Source: Paenibacillaceae bacterium (GTDB lineage: Bacteria > Bacillota > Clostridia > Lachnospirales > Lachnospiraceae). From it: a DNA stretch of 64,000 nt. The stretch covers positions 62,001 to 126,000 of the forward strand of contig SVDU01000002.1 in NCBI GenBank assembly GCA_015057705.1, written 5' to 3'. A program made the position numbers and the translations under genes. A model generated the notes under the pieces. It ran no database searches and had not been told where the DNA came from. It saw only the letters and a program-made list of their open reading frames with translations. Below, one piece after another: positions 8,097 to 15,716 of this stretch (position 1 is the first letter of the stretch; every line of letters begins with the position of its first letter).

Positions 8097-9238
8097 GGTT
8101 TACCCCCCTCGTTTATTATTTTCAAATGCTTTAGACTATCATCGATCACTGAAATAGTAGCTATTATCTCTCCTTGCTCGTTGTAAAGATCATAACCTGA
8201 ATCTGTCTTTACAAAATAATTTTCACTTGATATTTCAGTCATATTTCCGTAATTCTGTATACTTGGCTCGCTGTAGGGTTGAATAACAAAGGTATATGAC
8301 AGCATAAGCAAAAAAAATGTAATTGGAATAAGCATTTTACTTCTTTGTTTCTTAATTTTTGAATAATTACTTTCAAGTAACATTTTAAATCGTTGTTCTA
8401 GTCGATCGCTTTTCGCTTCTTCAACTAAGCAACAAGTTAATATAGATTTCTTTTGACTTTTTTCCTGATTTTGTATGACTTTAATTATTGCATTTAAATA
8501 ACACATTTGTTGCTGACTATTTAAATAATAACTCACTTTTTCATCAGAATGCATTTCTAAAGTGTGTTCCACTTCCGAGTTGAAATATCTAAAAAACGGG
8601 TTCCACCAAAATATTGTCTGAATAATATCACAAATACTTTTGATTATTACATGTCTCTGATGGTAATGCTGCAACTCATGTAATAAAACTCCAAATAATT
8701 CGTCGTCAGTGAAGTTTATATCTGGAAGAATTATGATTTGTGATTGAAAGCCCACTATTGCCGGTGTCCTTATGCTTTTGTCCACTATTATTTTTATGTC
8801 TTTTCTTATTTCAATAAGGTTTTGTATTTTTTCTAAGGTTAATTTCACGCGTTGATCTTGACAGGCTGGAAAAATACTGAATATATTATATAATCTTCTA
8901 TACTCACTTATCTTAATGCAGAATTTATATAATGCAATTCCTCCACTTATTAGAATCAGAATTGCTAATACGTTAATAGTAATACCTTTGACGGAAATAA
9001 GAGGATAAGTTAGTACATATTGTATAAAGGGCAATAAGTTTTTAGATCTGATAATTTGAGTATAGAATAGTTCTGTTGGCAAAAAGAACCTTATTAAACA
9101 TAAACAAATCAAAAAAAATAAAGGATAAATGGAAAAAGTTCTTAATAAAATCATTTGTCTGCTTAATATTTTAATAACTATTGCAAATATACTTACCCAA
9201 ATAAGTGAAGTCAGGAACGTGAACAATGTTACGCCCAT
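8093..9238 (-). CDS. BlaR1/MecR1-type M56 membrane metallopeptidase
   Basis: 381 aa. Four hydrophobic helices, about three near the N-terminus and one near residue 300, flank a cytosolic zinc-protease domain with HELQH (HExxH) and the downstream glutamate in EHTLEMHSDEKVS. In the BlaR1 family, signal sensing activates this protease, which removes the BlaI repressor. No penicillin-binding sensor domain follows: only about 60 extracellular residues remain after the last helix. The signal is therefore probably not a beta-lactam. It lies 3 bp after blaI and overlaps the following secreted-peptide remnant. Its AT-rich codons differ from the neighbouring genes. Confidence 0.88.
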   Translation of the reverse strand: MGVTLFTFLTSLIWVSIFAIVIKILSRQMILLRTFSIYPLFFLICLCLIRFFLPTELFYTQIIRSKNLLPFIQYVLTYPLISVKGITINVLAILILISGGIALYKFCIKISEYRRLYNIFSIFPACQDQRVKLTLEKIQNLIEIRKDIKIIVDKSIRTPAIVGFQSQIIILPDINFTDDELFGVLLHELQHYHQRHVIIKSICDIIQTIFWWNPFFRYFNSEVEHTLEMHSDEKVSYYLNSQQQMCYLNAIIKVIQNQEKSQKKSILTCCLVEEAKSDRLEQRFKMLLESNYSKIKKQRSKMLIPITFFLLMLSYTFVIQPYSEPSIQNYGNMTEISSENYFVKTDSGYDLYNEQGEIIATISVIDDSLKHLKIINEGGKP

Positions 9239-9241
9239 AAG

Positions 9242-9649
9242 CTAGTCCTCCCTGTATTGGTCTAATAGTTCCTGTAAAACTTCTGCAATTTCCTTTTTGC
9301 ATTTTTTTTTGCCTAAAAGCGTAGATATAAAAGATAAACTATCTTTATCATCTGCCTGATAATATCTATTAAACTGCATAACAGCATATTCATTGGCGGA
9401 TATTGTTGGTCGAAATAGACGACCATAGGACTTTCCGATTTTAGTTATTTCAGCTACTTCGATAGCTTTCTTTTTTTCAAGCGTTCGCAAAGTACTTTGT
9501 ATTGAACTTGAAGGCCAAGTTCTGTTAGGAATTCTTTCTGCAATTTCGGTAGCAGATAAAGGAGTATCTGATGTCCATAGAGCTTTCATAGCAGCTTCTT
9601 CTTTACCTGTAAGAAAAAAACATGAATTCATGCTGTTTTCGGCTTGCAT
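9242..9649 (-). CDS. BlaI/MecI/CopY-family repressor
   Basis: 135 aa from ATG 9649, supported by AGAGG at 8-nt spacing. Winged helix: GKEEAAMKALWTSDTPLSATEIAERIPNRTWPSSSIQSTLRTLEKKKAIE, the BlaI DNA-reading pattern, then a short C-terminal dimerisation region where the paired M56 enzyme would act. It forms an operon with the M56 gene. Palindromes at 9680-9696 and 9783-9803 in the divergent promoter region are its probable operators. Confidence 0.9.
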   Translation of the reverse strand: MQAENSMNSCFFLTGKEEAAMKALWTSDTPLSATEIAERIPNRTWPSSSIQSTLRTLEKKKAIEVAEITKIGKSYGRLFRPTISANEYAVMQFNRYYQADDKDSLSFISTLLGKKKCKKEIAEVLQELLDQYRED

Positions 9650-9679
9650 ATTATTCACCTCTTGTGATTTTTATTAAAT

Positions 9680-9803
9680 TATAATTTAAAATTATAGAAA
9701 AGTCAATTAAAGTCAAAACCATAAATTATAATAAAACGATTTTAATTTTTAAAATCTTTATTGACAAACTAAGTTTACCGTTATATTATATAAATTATAA
9801 TAT
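9680..9803. promoter_or_regulatory. BlaI-type operators and promoter of the plus-strand secreted-protein operon
   Basis: Two dyads lie between blaI and the divergent operon. One is TATAATTT-A-AAATTATA (9680-9696). The other is ATATTATA-TAAAT-TATAATAT (9783-9803). A strong plus-strand promoter TTGACA (9761-9766), N17, TATTAT (9784-9789) has its -10 box inside the second dyad, so repressor binding there would block it. The remaining leader to 9933 is AT-rich and carries AGGGGGG near 9900. Confidence 0.65.
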
Positions 9804-9933
9804 CATAAGTACTAAAACCATAAGAAAGTTGGGGGATTTGAAGGCGAGTCTGGATTCTAGTTGATGTCCAAAGCAGTGAGCGTAAAATAGTACTTTGATA
9901 GGGGGGATTTCATTGTTTTTATGTTAACTTCCC

Positions 9934-10248
9934 ATGGCTTCTGACTATATCTCACCCGGTGGAAGTATCTCACATACTTATACAAAACAAGTTTCAAAAT
10001 CAGCATCCTTCACGGTCGGGGTTGCACCAATAAAGGAAATATCAGCACAGTTAGGATATGGTTCATCAAGTACTTCTACAGTCTCAAAAACTATATCCCA
10101 AAATAACAATACATCAAAAGGAATGTATGTCGATGTATATATAATTTATCAATCATATGATTATTCAGTATATGGCAAACCTTCTGGTGATTATTACGGA
10201 AAAGGAGGTTTTACTGTTGCAACAGGCTTGGGCGTAATAACCAGATAA
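9934..10248 (+). CDS. Beta-rich secreted-protein-like product lacking a signal peptide
   Basis: 104 aa rich in S, T, Y and G with alternating pattern (ISPGGSISHTYTKQVS, SASFTVGV, GYGSSSTSTVSKTISQ, YVDVYIIYQ). It resembles the C-terminal domain of small secreted proteins of Gram-positive bacteria. No signal peptide is present: an in-frame TAA lies 9 bases before the ATG, and the only good ribosome site (AGGGGGG, about 9900) is about 30 bases away. The gene therefore looks 5'-truncated. It follows the BlaI-controlled promoter and precedes a membrane protein, reminiscent of a secreted effector/partner pair, but I cannot assign a function. Confidence 0.55.
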   Translation: MASDYISPGGSISHTYTKQVSKSASFTVGVAPIKEISAQLGYGSSSTSTVSKTISQNNNTSKGMYVDVYIIYQSYDYSVYGKPSGDYYGKGGFTVATGLGVITR

Positions 10249-10263
10249 TGGAAGTAGGTAAAT

Positions 10264-10521
10264 ATGAATAAAATTCCTTTCTACTATATTATATCATTTA
10301 TTTTCGAAGCAATTGGATTCACTTTAATATTAAACTGCTATAATATAGCAGAGTATAAGTTGGATTTAAAGATATTAACAATGCAGAAACTAGATATTCC
10401 ACTTGAATTTAATTATAATTATTTAAATATCATATCAAACAATTATAGAACTGCAGGAATTTTGTTATCATTATTAGGAGGTATTTTTCTAATCAAGATT
10501 TTATTTAGTGGGAAATCATGA
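10264..10521 (+). CDS. Small two-helix membrane protein
   Basis: 85 aa. Hydrophobic segments at about residues 5-25 and 62-82 frame a charged/Asn-rich extracytoplasmic loop. ATG 10264 follows GGAAGTAGG, 16 bp after the preceding ORF, so the two are co-transcribed from the BlaI-controlled promoter. A small membrane protein next to a secreted peptide gene often acts in immunity or export, but no homology is recognised here. The stop codon lies inside the 20-bp palindrome. Confidence 0.55.
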   Translation: MNKIPFYYIISFIFEAIGFTLILNCYNIAEYKLDLKILTMQKLDIPLEFNYNYLNIISNNYRTAGILLSLLGGIFLIKILFSGKS

Positions 10522-10554
10522 CCACCCACTTAGCGGGTGGTCATGATTTCCCAC
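10508..10554. mobile_element. Perfect 20-bp palindrome resembling an IS200/IS605-type end
   Basis: GTGGGAAATCATGACCACCC (10508-10527) and its exact complement (10535-10554) surround the loop ACTTAGC. CCACCC-GCTAAG-like hairpins of this design occur at the ends of IS200/IS605 (TnpB) elements and related palindrome-associated elements. No transposase gene is present. A second small hairpin (GGGTC-AC-GACCC, 10572-10583) lies between it and repeat copy B. It could also serve as the terminator of the upstream operon. Confidence 0.5.
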
Positions 10555-10585
10555 GCTTCCCGAGCTCAACAGGGTCACGACCCAT

Positions 10586-10663
10586 AATAAGAAAAATGGG
10601 CAAAATCAGGCCACCCCCCCTGATCTCTGCCCATTTTTTATTTTCTCACAACGCCTGGAACCC
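10586..10663. repeat. Direct repeat copy B (island right boundary)
   Basis: Partner of 7876-7952. It contains the terminator and the authentic last eight codons plus stop of the response-regulator gene. Identity ends exactly at 10586 on the island side and at about 10663 inside the coding sequence, with weak similarity a few bases further. Confidence 0.85.
10592..10638. terminator. Terminator of the response-regulator gene (inside repeat B)
   Basis: Same hairpin as at 7882-7927 with one extra C in the loop. It abuts the response regulator's TAA on the minus strand and carries T-runs on both sides. Confidence 0.8.
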
Positions 10664-11324
10664 GCAACACATAACCCACACCTCTGACTGTATGAATCAA
10701 TTTTACCGGCTGTCCTTCATCAATTTTCTTTCTCAAATACCGAATGTACACATCAATCATATTGGATTCTCCTCCATAGTCGTAATTCCATATATGCTGA
10801 CTGATCTTTTCCCGGGAAAGCACCACGCCTGTATTACGGATTAAATACTCCAATATGGAGAACTCTTTGGAGGAAAGCGAAATGATTTTCTGATTTCTCA
10901 TCACTCTCCGTGCATCACAGTTTACAATTAAATCACCAACCTCAAATATATTGCTGATATTGCCGTGATACCGCCTTAACATTGCCCGTACTTTCGTAAG
11001 AAGTACTTGTAAGGCAAATGGTTTCAGCAAATATTCATCGACCTGTAATTCCGGATTGGTGCCATGATCGAAAGCAGTATCATCTGCAGTCATCAAAAGT
11101 ACCGGAGTCTTCTTTCCCTGACTTCGTACCTTTTTTAGCAGTTCTATCCCGCTGACCCCTGGAATCATACTATCCAGAATAACAGCATCATAATATTCTG
11201 TCTCCAGATAATCCAATGCGTCAAGACCATTAAGACAGGAATCAACGGTATAATGTTCCAGTTTTAGTTTTCTTACGATCAGCCCATTTAAATCTGGTTC
11301 ATCCTCCACCAATAAGATTCTCAT
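10638..11324 (-). CDS. OmpR/PhoB-family response regulator (orphan)
   Basis: 228 aa from ATG 11324, which has AGAGGAAAG upstream (an upstream ATG at 11345 lacks one). Receiver domain (1-115): acidic pair in LLVEDEPDLNG, phospho-acceptor Asp in AVILDSMIPGVSG, and Lys in YLLKPF. The C-terminal winged helix (about 130-225) ends in SNMIDVYIRYLRKKIDEG and HTVRGVGYVLR. No histidine kinase gene is adjacent, which is unusual; it may have been displaced by the island or lie elsewhere. Its 3' end is the duplicated target of the island. Confidence 0.93.
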   Translation of the reverse strand: MRILLVEDEPDLNGLIVRKLKLEHYTVDSCLNGLDALDYLETEYYDAVILDSMIPGVSGIELLKKVRSQGKKTPVLLMTADDTAFDHGTNPELQVDEYLLKPFALQVLLTKVRAMLRRYHGNISNIFEVGDLIVNCDARRVMRNQKIISLSSKEFSILEYLIRNTGVVLSREKISQHIWNYDYGGESNMIDVYIRYLRKKIDEGQPVKLIHTVRGVGYVLRVPGVVRK

Positions 11325-11445
11325 TGTATGTGTCTTTCCTCTCATTCTTCTGTGCTTTCATTTATGTGTGTATCTTATAAATATTGTATCACATTAATAA
11401 TAAAAGGAATAGGAATTCCTAATGTTTCAGCCTTAGGGCAGGCAG

Positions 11446-12285
11446 TCAGCCAATAATAAAAGGCTCTTTTGCATCAACAAAAATAACAGATTGTGATGGA
11501 AGAATATTTTGCAGCCACCCAGCCAGATGCTTCATACCGGATTCCTCGCTTCTCTCATGACCAATGACAATCATAGACTGGTTAAACCCAAGCATAGAAG
11601 CATCTCTTATATAAGCACTAAGGGTCCATTCAGTTATATCTCCGCATATCACTGTATCTAAATTTTCTCTGCGCACCAACTCCATGGTGTTTTTCTCATC
11701 GCCAAGGCCCAGGCTGCCGCCTCCCACCAGTACTCCGATGCGGCGACAGGTTCCCTCATGATTTCCAAGCACTCTTGCACATTTCACATCCAGAGAATCC
11801 TTTACTTTTATAACCAGATCCTTAAGCTTCATCTCAGGAATCTCATAACACACCTGTGCTTTCACCAGAGGATTTTTCTCCTCTTTTGAGATTTCTTTTC
11901 TTTCTTTATACTCACTCCAGCCCATGTCCTGATCAAATCCCTGATATATCAGGTCATCCGATACTGCATGCATATAATCATGAAAACGCCATATTACCAG
12001 GTGATTTTCTTCAATCAGCTGTTTCTTTTTTAAATAAACCGGATCCTTAATCAGCCATTCTTTTTGATCCCTTCCATTAAACCAGGTTGGTTCATGGGTT
12101 ATAATGAAGTTGGCCCCCAGACTGACCGCCTCTAAAATTACATCAACTGTTGCCATAAACGTTGTTACAATTTTAGTAACCTCCGTATCCGGATCCCCTA
12201 TAATAATCTGGTCCACAGTTTTGACCGGATCCAGAATCACACCAGTCTCCGTGATGATACTGTCAACGATTTCTCTTACTTTCAT
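11446..12285 (-). CDS. Nif3-like dinuclear metal-centre protein
   Basis: 279 aa, Nif3/YqfO (GTP cyclohydrolase I type 2) family. Metal-ligand segments include the FIITHEPTWF motif (HxP variant) and a C-terminal VIGHERSEESGMKHLA. The family forms hexamers with two metals per subunit and has uncertain biochemistry. The ATG overlaps the stop of the PTS gene (ATGA), so it is translationally coupled to the sucrose operon, an uncommon place for this family. A role in sugar-phosphate housekeeping is only a guess. Confidence 0.82.
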   Translation of the reverse strand: MKVREIVDSIITETGVILDPVKTVDQIIIGDPDTEVTKIVTTFMATVDVILEAVSLGANFIITHEPTWFNGRDQKEWLIKDPVYLKKKQLIEENHLVIWRFHDYMHAVSDDLIYQGFDQDMGWSEYKERKEISKEEKNPLVKAQVCYEIPEMKLKDLVIKVKDSLDVKCARVLGNHEGTCRRIGVLVGGGSLGLGDEKNTMELVRRENLDTVICGDITEWTLSAYIRDASMLGFNQSMIVIGHERSEESGMKHLAGWLQNILPSQSVIFVDAKEPFIIG

Positions 12286-14129
12286 AATCCTCCCTCCTGC
12301 TCAACCTGGATTACCGGGTCTTTAAAGGAATCCTGCTCCATTATTTTCACTTCACTAAATTGATCCGTATTTGTTACGATAAGCATCACAGTCGTATCAT
12401 ATCCCGCCTCTTTTACTTTGTCAAACTCCACGCTTCCAATCACCTGGCCAGAGCTGATTTTGTCACCCTCCTTCACAGATATATCAAAATATTTTCCATT
12501 AAGTTCAACCGTATTAATTCCAATATGAAGGATCATCTCCACTCCATAATTGGTCCTCAGACCAATTGCATGCCTGGTAGGGAAGACCGAAACAACCGTT
12601 GCATCTGCCGGTGCGAATATCTCATCACTGACTGGAATCACCCCGATTCCTTTTCCCAATGTGCCTGATGAAAAGACCTCATCGGAAACCTGCCAAAGCT
12701 TAACAACCCTTCCTTTTGCAGGAGCAATCATTGTTTCTTTAAACGTCACAACTTTCTTTAATGAATCCATGTCAGCAGGGGTTTCGGTTGATTTCCCAAC
12801 AAATTCATAGCCAAATACATAAGTCAAAAGAAAAGTTCCGGCAAATGCAACAGACATAGCAATTGCAAAGCTGATTGCCGGAGTATAGGAAGGAATGACC
12901 ATAATGCCTCCTGCCAGCTGAGAAGCGGATATATGGAAAATACCGCAAAGACCACCTGCCACAGCACTCATGGACATGGCATACAGTAACACACGTCTGA
13001 ATTTAAAGAAGATACCATAGATTACAGGTTCTGTAATTCCGGTTAAAAAAGCGGGTACAAATGCAGAAAAAGACAGCTCTTTTAATTTAATATCTTTGGT
13101 TTTTAAGAATACCCCCAGTGCCGCGCCTGCCCCTGCATAAGCAGTCGCCTGAACGGTTGGAAGGAGAAAATCCTGGCCTGTTGTGGATAAATTATTAATA
13201 ATAACAGGAATCAGCGCCCAGTGAAGTCCAAGCATAACCGTAGGAATTCCTATGAAACCAAATACAATGTTTGTAAGAACCGCATTTTTCCCAAGAGCAA
13301 AGGTTAAAACATTGGAAATAAAAGTGCCGGTATAAATTCCAAAAGGACCAAACACAATTAAGGTGATGGGCACTACCAGTATAAGAGACAGCATGGGTAC
13401 AAACAAAACCTGAAATACACCTGGAATAATCCTTTTTAACAGCCGGTCAATAAGAACATAAGTACAGATTGCCAGTATAACAGGGAAAACAGTAGAGGAA
13501 TAATCCATTAGCACCACTGGTATATGCATGAAATTCGTCTTGCCTCCAGCCGCTGTTAAAAGCCGGGTATAGTTTGGCTCTAAAAGTGCTGCTCCTATCA
13601 CACCGGATATGTAAGGATTCACATTCATTCGTGTGCCAAATGTTATTCCCAGAATGATTGGAAGAAAATAAAACACTGCATTTGAGGCAGCTGTTAAAAT
13701 AGCATAAGTTCCTGATGATGACTGCATTATTCCTGCTGCCACAAGAATCTGAAGCAATGCCTTTAACATACCGGAACCTAAAATGGCTGGTATAATCGGT
13801 GTAAAGCTTCCTGAAATTACATTGAAGATCTTTGCTGACAGTTTCTGTTCTTTATCATCTCTGCCATCTCCTCCGCCATTTTCATCTCCTGTCAGTTTTA
13901 TTACCTCTTCATATACATCTTTTACATTGGTCCCGATGACAATCTGATACTGGCCTCCGCCCTTTACCACCTGCATAATGTCTAACTTCTCCAGCGCTTC
14001 TTTATCCGCTTTTTCTTCGTTCTTTAAAACAAAGCGGAGTCTTGTCATACAGTGTGTGAGACTCCTCACATTTTCTTTCCCGCCAATATTCTGGACAATC
14101 TTTTCTGCCAAATTCTTATCGTTCATCAT
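12282..14129 (-). CDS. scrA: PTS sucrose/beta-glucoside transporter, EIIBCA
   Basis: 615 aa, single-chain EIIBCA of the Glc superfamily. EIIB (1-90) has the phospho-cysteine in LTHCMTRLRF. EIIC (about 110-455) has ten or so helices and GITEPVIYG. EIIA (about 475-610) has the phospho-histidine in MILHIGINTVELNG. It imports and phosphorylates a disaccharide. The gene immediately follows a GH32 beta-fructosidase and a LacI regulator, so sucrose (product sucrose-6-phosphate) is the best call; the protein family alone would also allow beta-glucosides or trehalose. Confidence 0.9.
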   Translation of the reverse strand: MMNDKNLAEKIVQNIGGKENVRSLTHCMTRLRFVLKNEEKADKEALEKLDIMQVVKGGGQYQIVIGTNVKDVYEEVIKLTGDENGGGDGRDDKEQKLSAKIFNVISGSFTPIIPAILGSGMLKALLQILVAAGIMQSSSGTYAILTAASNAVFYFLPIILGITFGTRMNVNPYISGVIGAALLEPNYTRLLTAAGGKTNFMHIPVVLMDYSSTVFPVILAICTYVLIDRLLKRIIPGVFQVLFVPMLSLILVVPITLIVFGPFGIYTGTFISNVLTFALGKNAVLTNIVFGFIGIPTVMLGLHWALIPVIINNLSTTGQDFLLPTVQATAYAGAGAALGVFLKTKDIKLKELSFSAFVPAFLTGITEPVIYGIFFKFRRVLLYAMSMSAVAGGLCGIFHISASQLAGGIMVIPSYTPAISFAIAMSVAFAGTFLLTYVFGYEFVGKSTETPADMDSLKKVVTFKETMIAPAKGRVVKLWQVSDEVFSSGTLGKGIGVIPVSDEIFAPADATVVSVFPTRHAIGLRTNYGVEMILHIGINTVELNGKYFDISVKEGDKISSGQVIGSVEFDKVKEAGYDTTVMLIVTNTDQFSEVKIMEQDSFKDPVIQVEQEGGL

Positions 14130-14145
14130 TACACTCCATCCTTAA

Positions 14146-15609
14146 CTATATTCTTAAGTTCCATTTTTGAATTGATGCTTTTACACAACCTTCTCTTGCT
14201 GTAAATACCGTCTCAATACTTGACTTGTCAGGAAATATTCTTAATGAAAAAGAGACCTCTCCCTGATTGATAAAAACCTCTAACGAGGATTCATCAGAAA
14301 AAATACGGACTTCTTTTAACCCGCCTTCCAGCCTGGCCTTACGCAAAAATCCGTAGTCCTCTGCAAACACCTCACCGGAAGCACTTCGGTCTACACAAAT
14401 CATCTTGTCGTTCCTGGAGTACCGGATCATTGTCTTTTCCTGTTTATTCTGTCTTATACTGATCTCAAAAACTCCTGCCGTTTGATCCACGATCTCAACC
14501 AGCAATTCGTAATGTCTGCCATAAAATCTTTTGTCTTCATAGCTTTCGTCATCCATGAGAATCGTCTCATAAACCGGATCACTTCTCATTTGTTCCATTT
14601 CCTTAACCGGATTCTGTCTTAAACGCCCATTTACAACTGTGAGTTCTCTGGGAATTGTCAGGCAGTGGGCCCAGCCATATTGGTCTGTAGGGTATAAAAT
14701 CTCAGGCAGTCCCATCCATCCAAACAATATTCTTCTTCCAAATGGATCCAAAAAGGTCTGCGGGGCATAAAAATCAAAACCATAATCAATTCTCTCATAC
14801 CGGCTTCCATCAAAGGTTAATGTCTCCTCATTCATGGGATTCCCAATTAGATATCCCGTTTCGTAGATATTAGAATTTCCAGGCTCTTCTGTTTCCATTC
14901 CCTGCGGGCACATCATTAAAATGCCATAGCCCTCTGCCTCAAAATAATCCGGACATTCCCACATAAAAGCCTTCGTCTTCCACGGAACTGCCAGCTCACC
15001 TCCATAATCCCACCGTTTTAAATCAGCGCTTTGATAGATTAAAGCCGTACCGGTCTGTGAGATCTTTTGGGCACCGGTTATCATCAGGTACCCGTTCTTC
15101 CCCTTCCACACTTTTGGATCTCTGAAATGCTCTGTGATCCCAGCCGGCGGCTCCGGTATCAGAGGGGTATTCTTCTTTACAATTCTGCCTTCCTGATCCA
15201 TAACCGCCAGGCACTGGCTGCTGTGTCTTACCCAATTATCATCTCTGTGATTACCGGTATAAAACAGGTACAAAAGCCCATCCTTTTCCATACTGCTTCC
15301 TGAATAGACACCATGGCTGTCAGTGCTCTGGTCCGGCGCTAACCCAATCCCTAAGTCCTCCCAGGAAACGAGATCCCTGGAACGTAGATGATACCAGTAT
15401 TTGGTTCCATGAACAGGTCCAAATGGAAACCATTGATAGAATAAATGGTAGAAACCATTGTACCAGGCCAGGCCATTGGGATCATTCAAAAGCCCGGTAA
15501 CAGGCTGTATATGAAAACTTTGCCGCCAGGGACTGTTCTGAACTTTTTTTTCCAGTTCCAAATACTCTTCTTTTGATATAGCATCTAACTTTGTAACACT
15601 TGTTATCAT
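14146..15609 (-). CDS. scrB: Sucrose-6-phosphate hydrolase (GH32)
   Basis: 487 aa. Five-bladed propeller with the nucleophile Asp in FHIQPVTGLLNDPNG (about 36-50), the transition-state stabiliser FRDPKVW, and the acid/base Glu in MWECPDYFEA; a C-terminal beta-sandwich follows. It cleaves sucrose-6-phosphate to glucose-6-phosphate and fructose in the cytoplasm. It is the first gene after the operator-rich promoter at 15632-15699 and lies 16 bp before scrA. Confidence 0.93.
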   Translation of the reverse strand: MITSVTKLDAISKEEYLELEKKVQNSPWRQSFHIQPVTGLLNDPNGLAWYNGFYHLFYQWFPFGPVHGTKYWYHLRSRDLVSWEDLGIGLAPDQSTDSHGVYSGSSMEKDGLLYLFYTGNHRDDNWVRHSSQCLAVMDQEGRIVKKNTPLIPEPPAGITEHFRDPKVWKGKNGYLMITGAQKISQTGTALIYQSADLKRWDYGGELAVPWKTKAFMWECPDYFEAEGYGILMMCPQGMETEEPGNSNIYETGYLIGNPMNEETLTFDGSRYERIDYGFDFYAPQTFLDPFGRRILFGWMGLPEILYPTDQYGWAHCLTIPRELTVVNGRLRQNPVKEMEQMRSDPVYETILMDDESYEDKRFYGRHYELLVEIVDQTAGVFEISIRQNKQEKTMIRYSRNDKMICVDRSASGEVFAEDYGFLRKARLEGGLKEVRIFSDESSLEVFINQGEVSFSLRIFPDKSSIETVFTAREGCVKASIQKWNLRI

Positions 15610-15631
15610 AAATTACCTCAACTTCTCCATA

Positions 15632-15699
15632 TTGGAACCGGTTCCAAAAATGGGTGAAATTATAAGGAACGATTTCGTTTTTGGAACCGGTTCCTTATA
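15632..15699 (-). promoter_or_regulatory. scr operon promoter with two LacI/ScrR operators
   Basis: Palindrome TTGGAACCGGTTCCAA at 15632-15647 and a second GGAACCGGTTCC at 15683-15694, about 50 bp apart, bracket a minus-strand -10 TATAAT (15664-15659). A third dyad TATAAGGAAC/GTTCCTTATA (15661-15670, 15690-15699) overlaps. The centre-CG dyad is a typical LacI-family site; the adjacent LacI gene is the likely binder, by looping or double occupancy. Confidence 0.75.
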
Positions 15700-15716
15700 A
15701 TTGAATTTTACTTCTT

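Noticed and set aside
8093-9658. Beta-lactam resistance regulator
   Set aside because: The M56 protein lacks a penicillin-binding domain and no beta-lactamase gene is adjacent.
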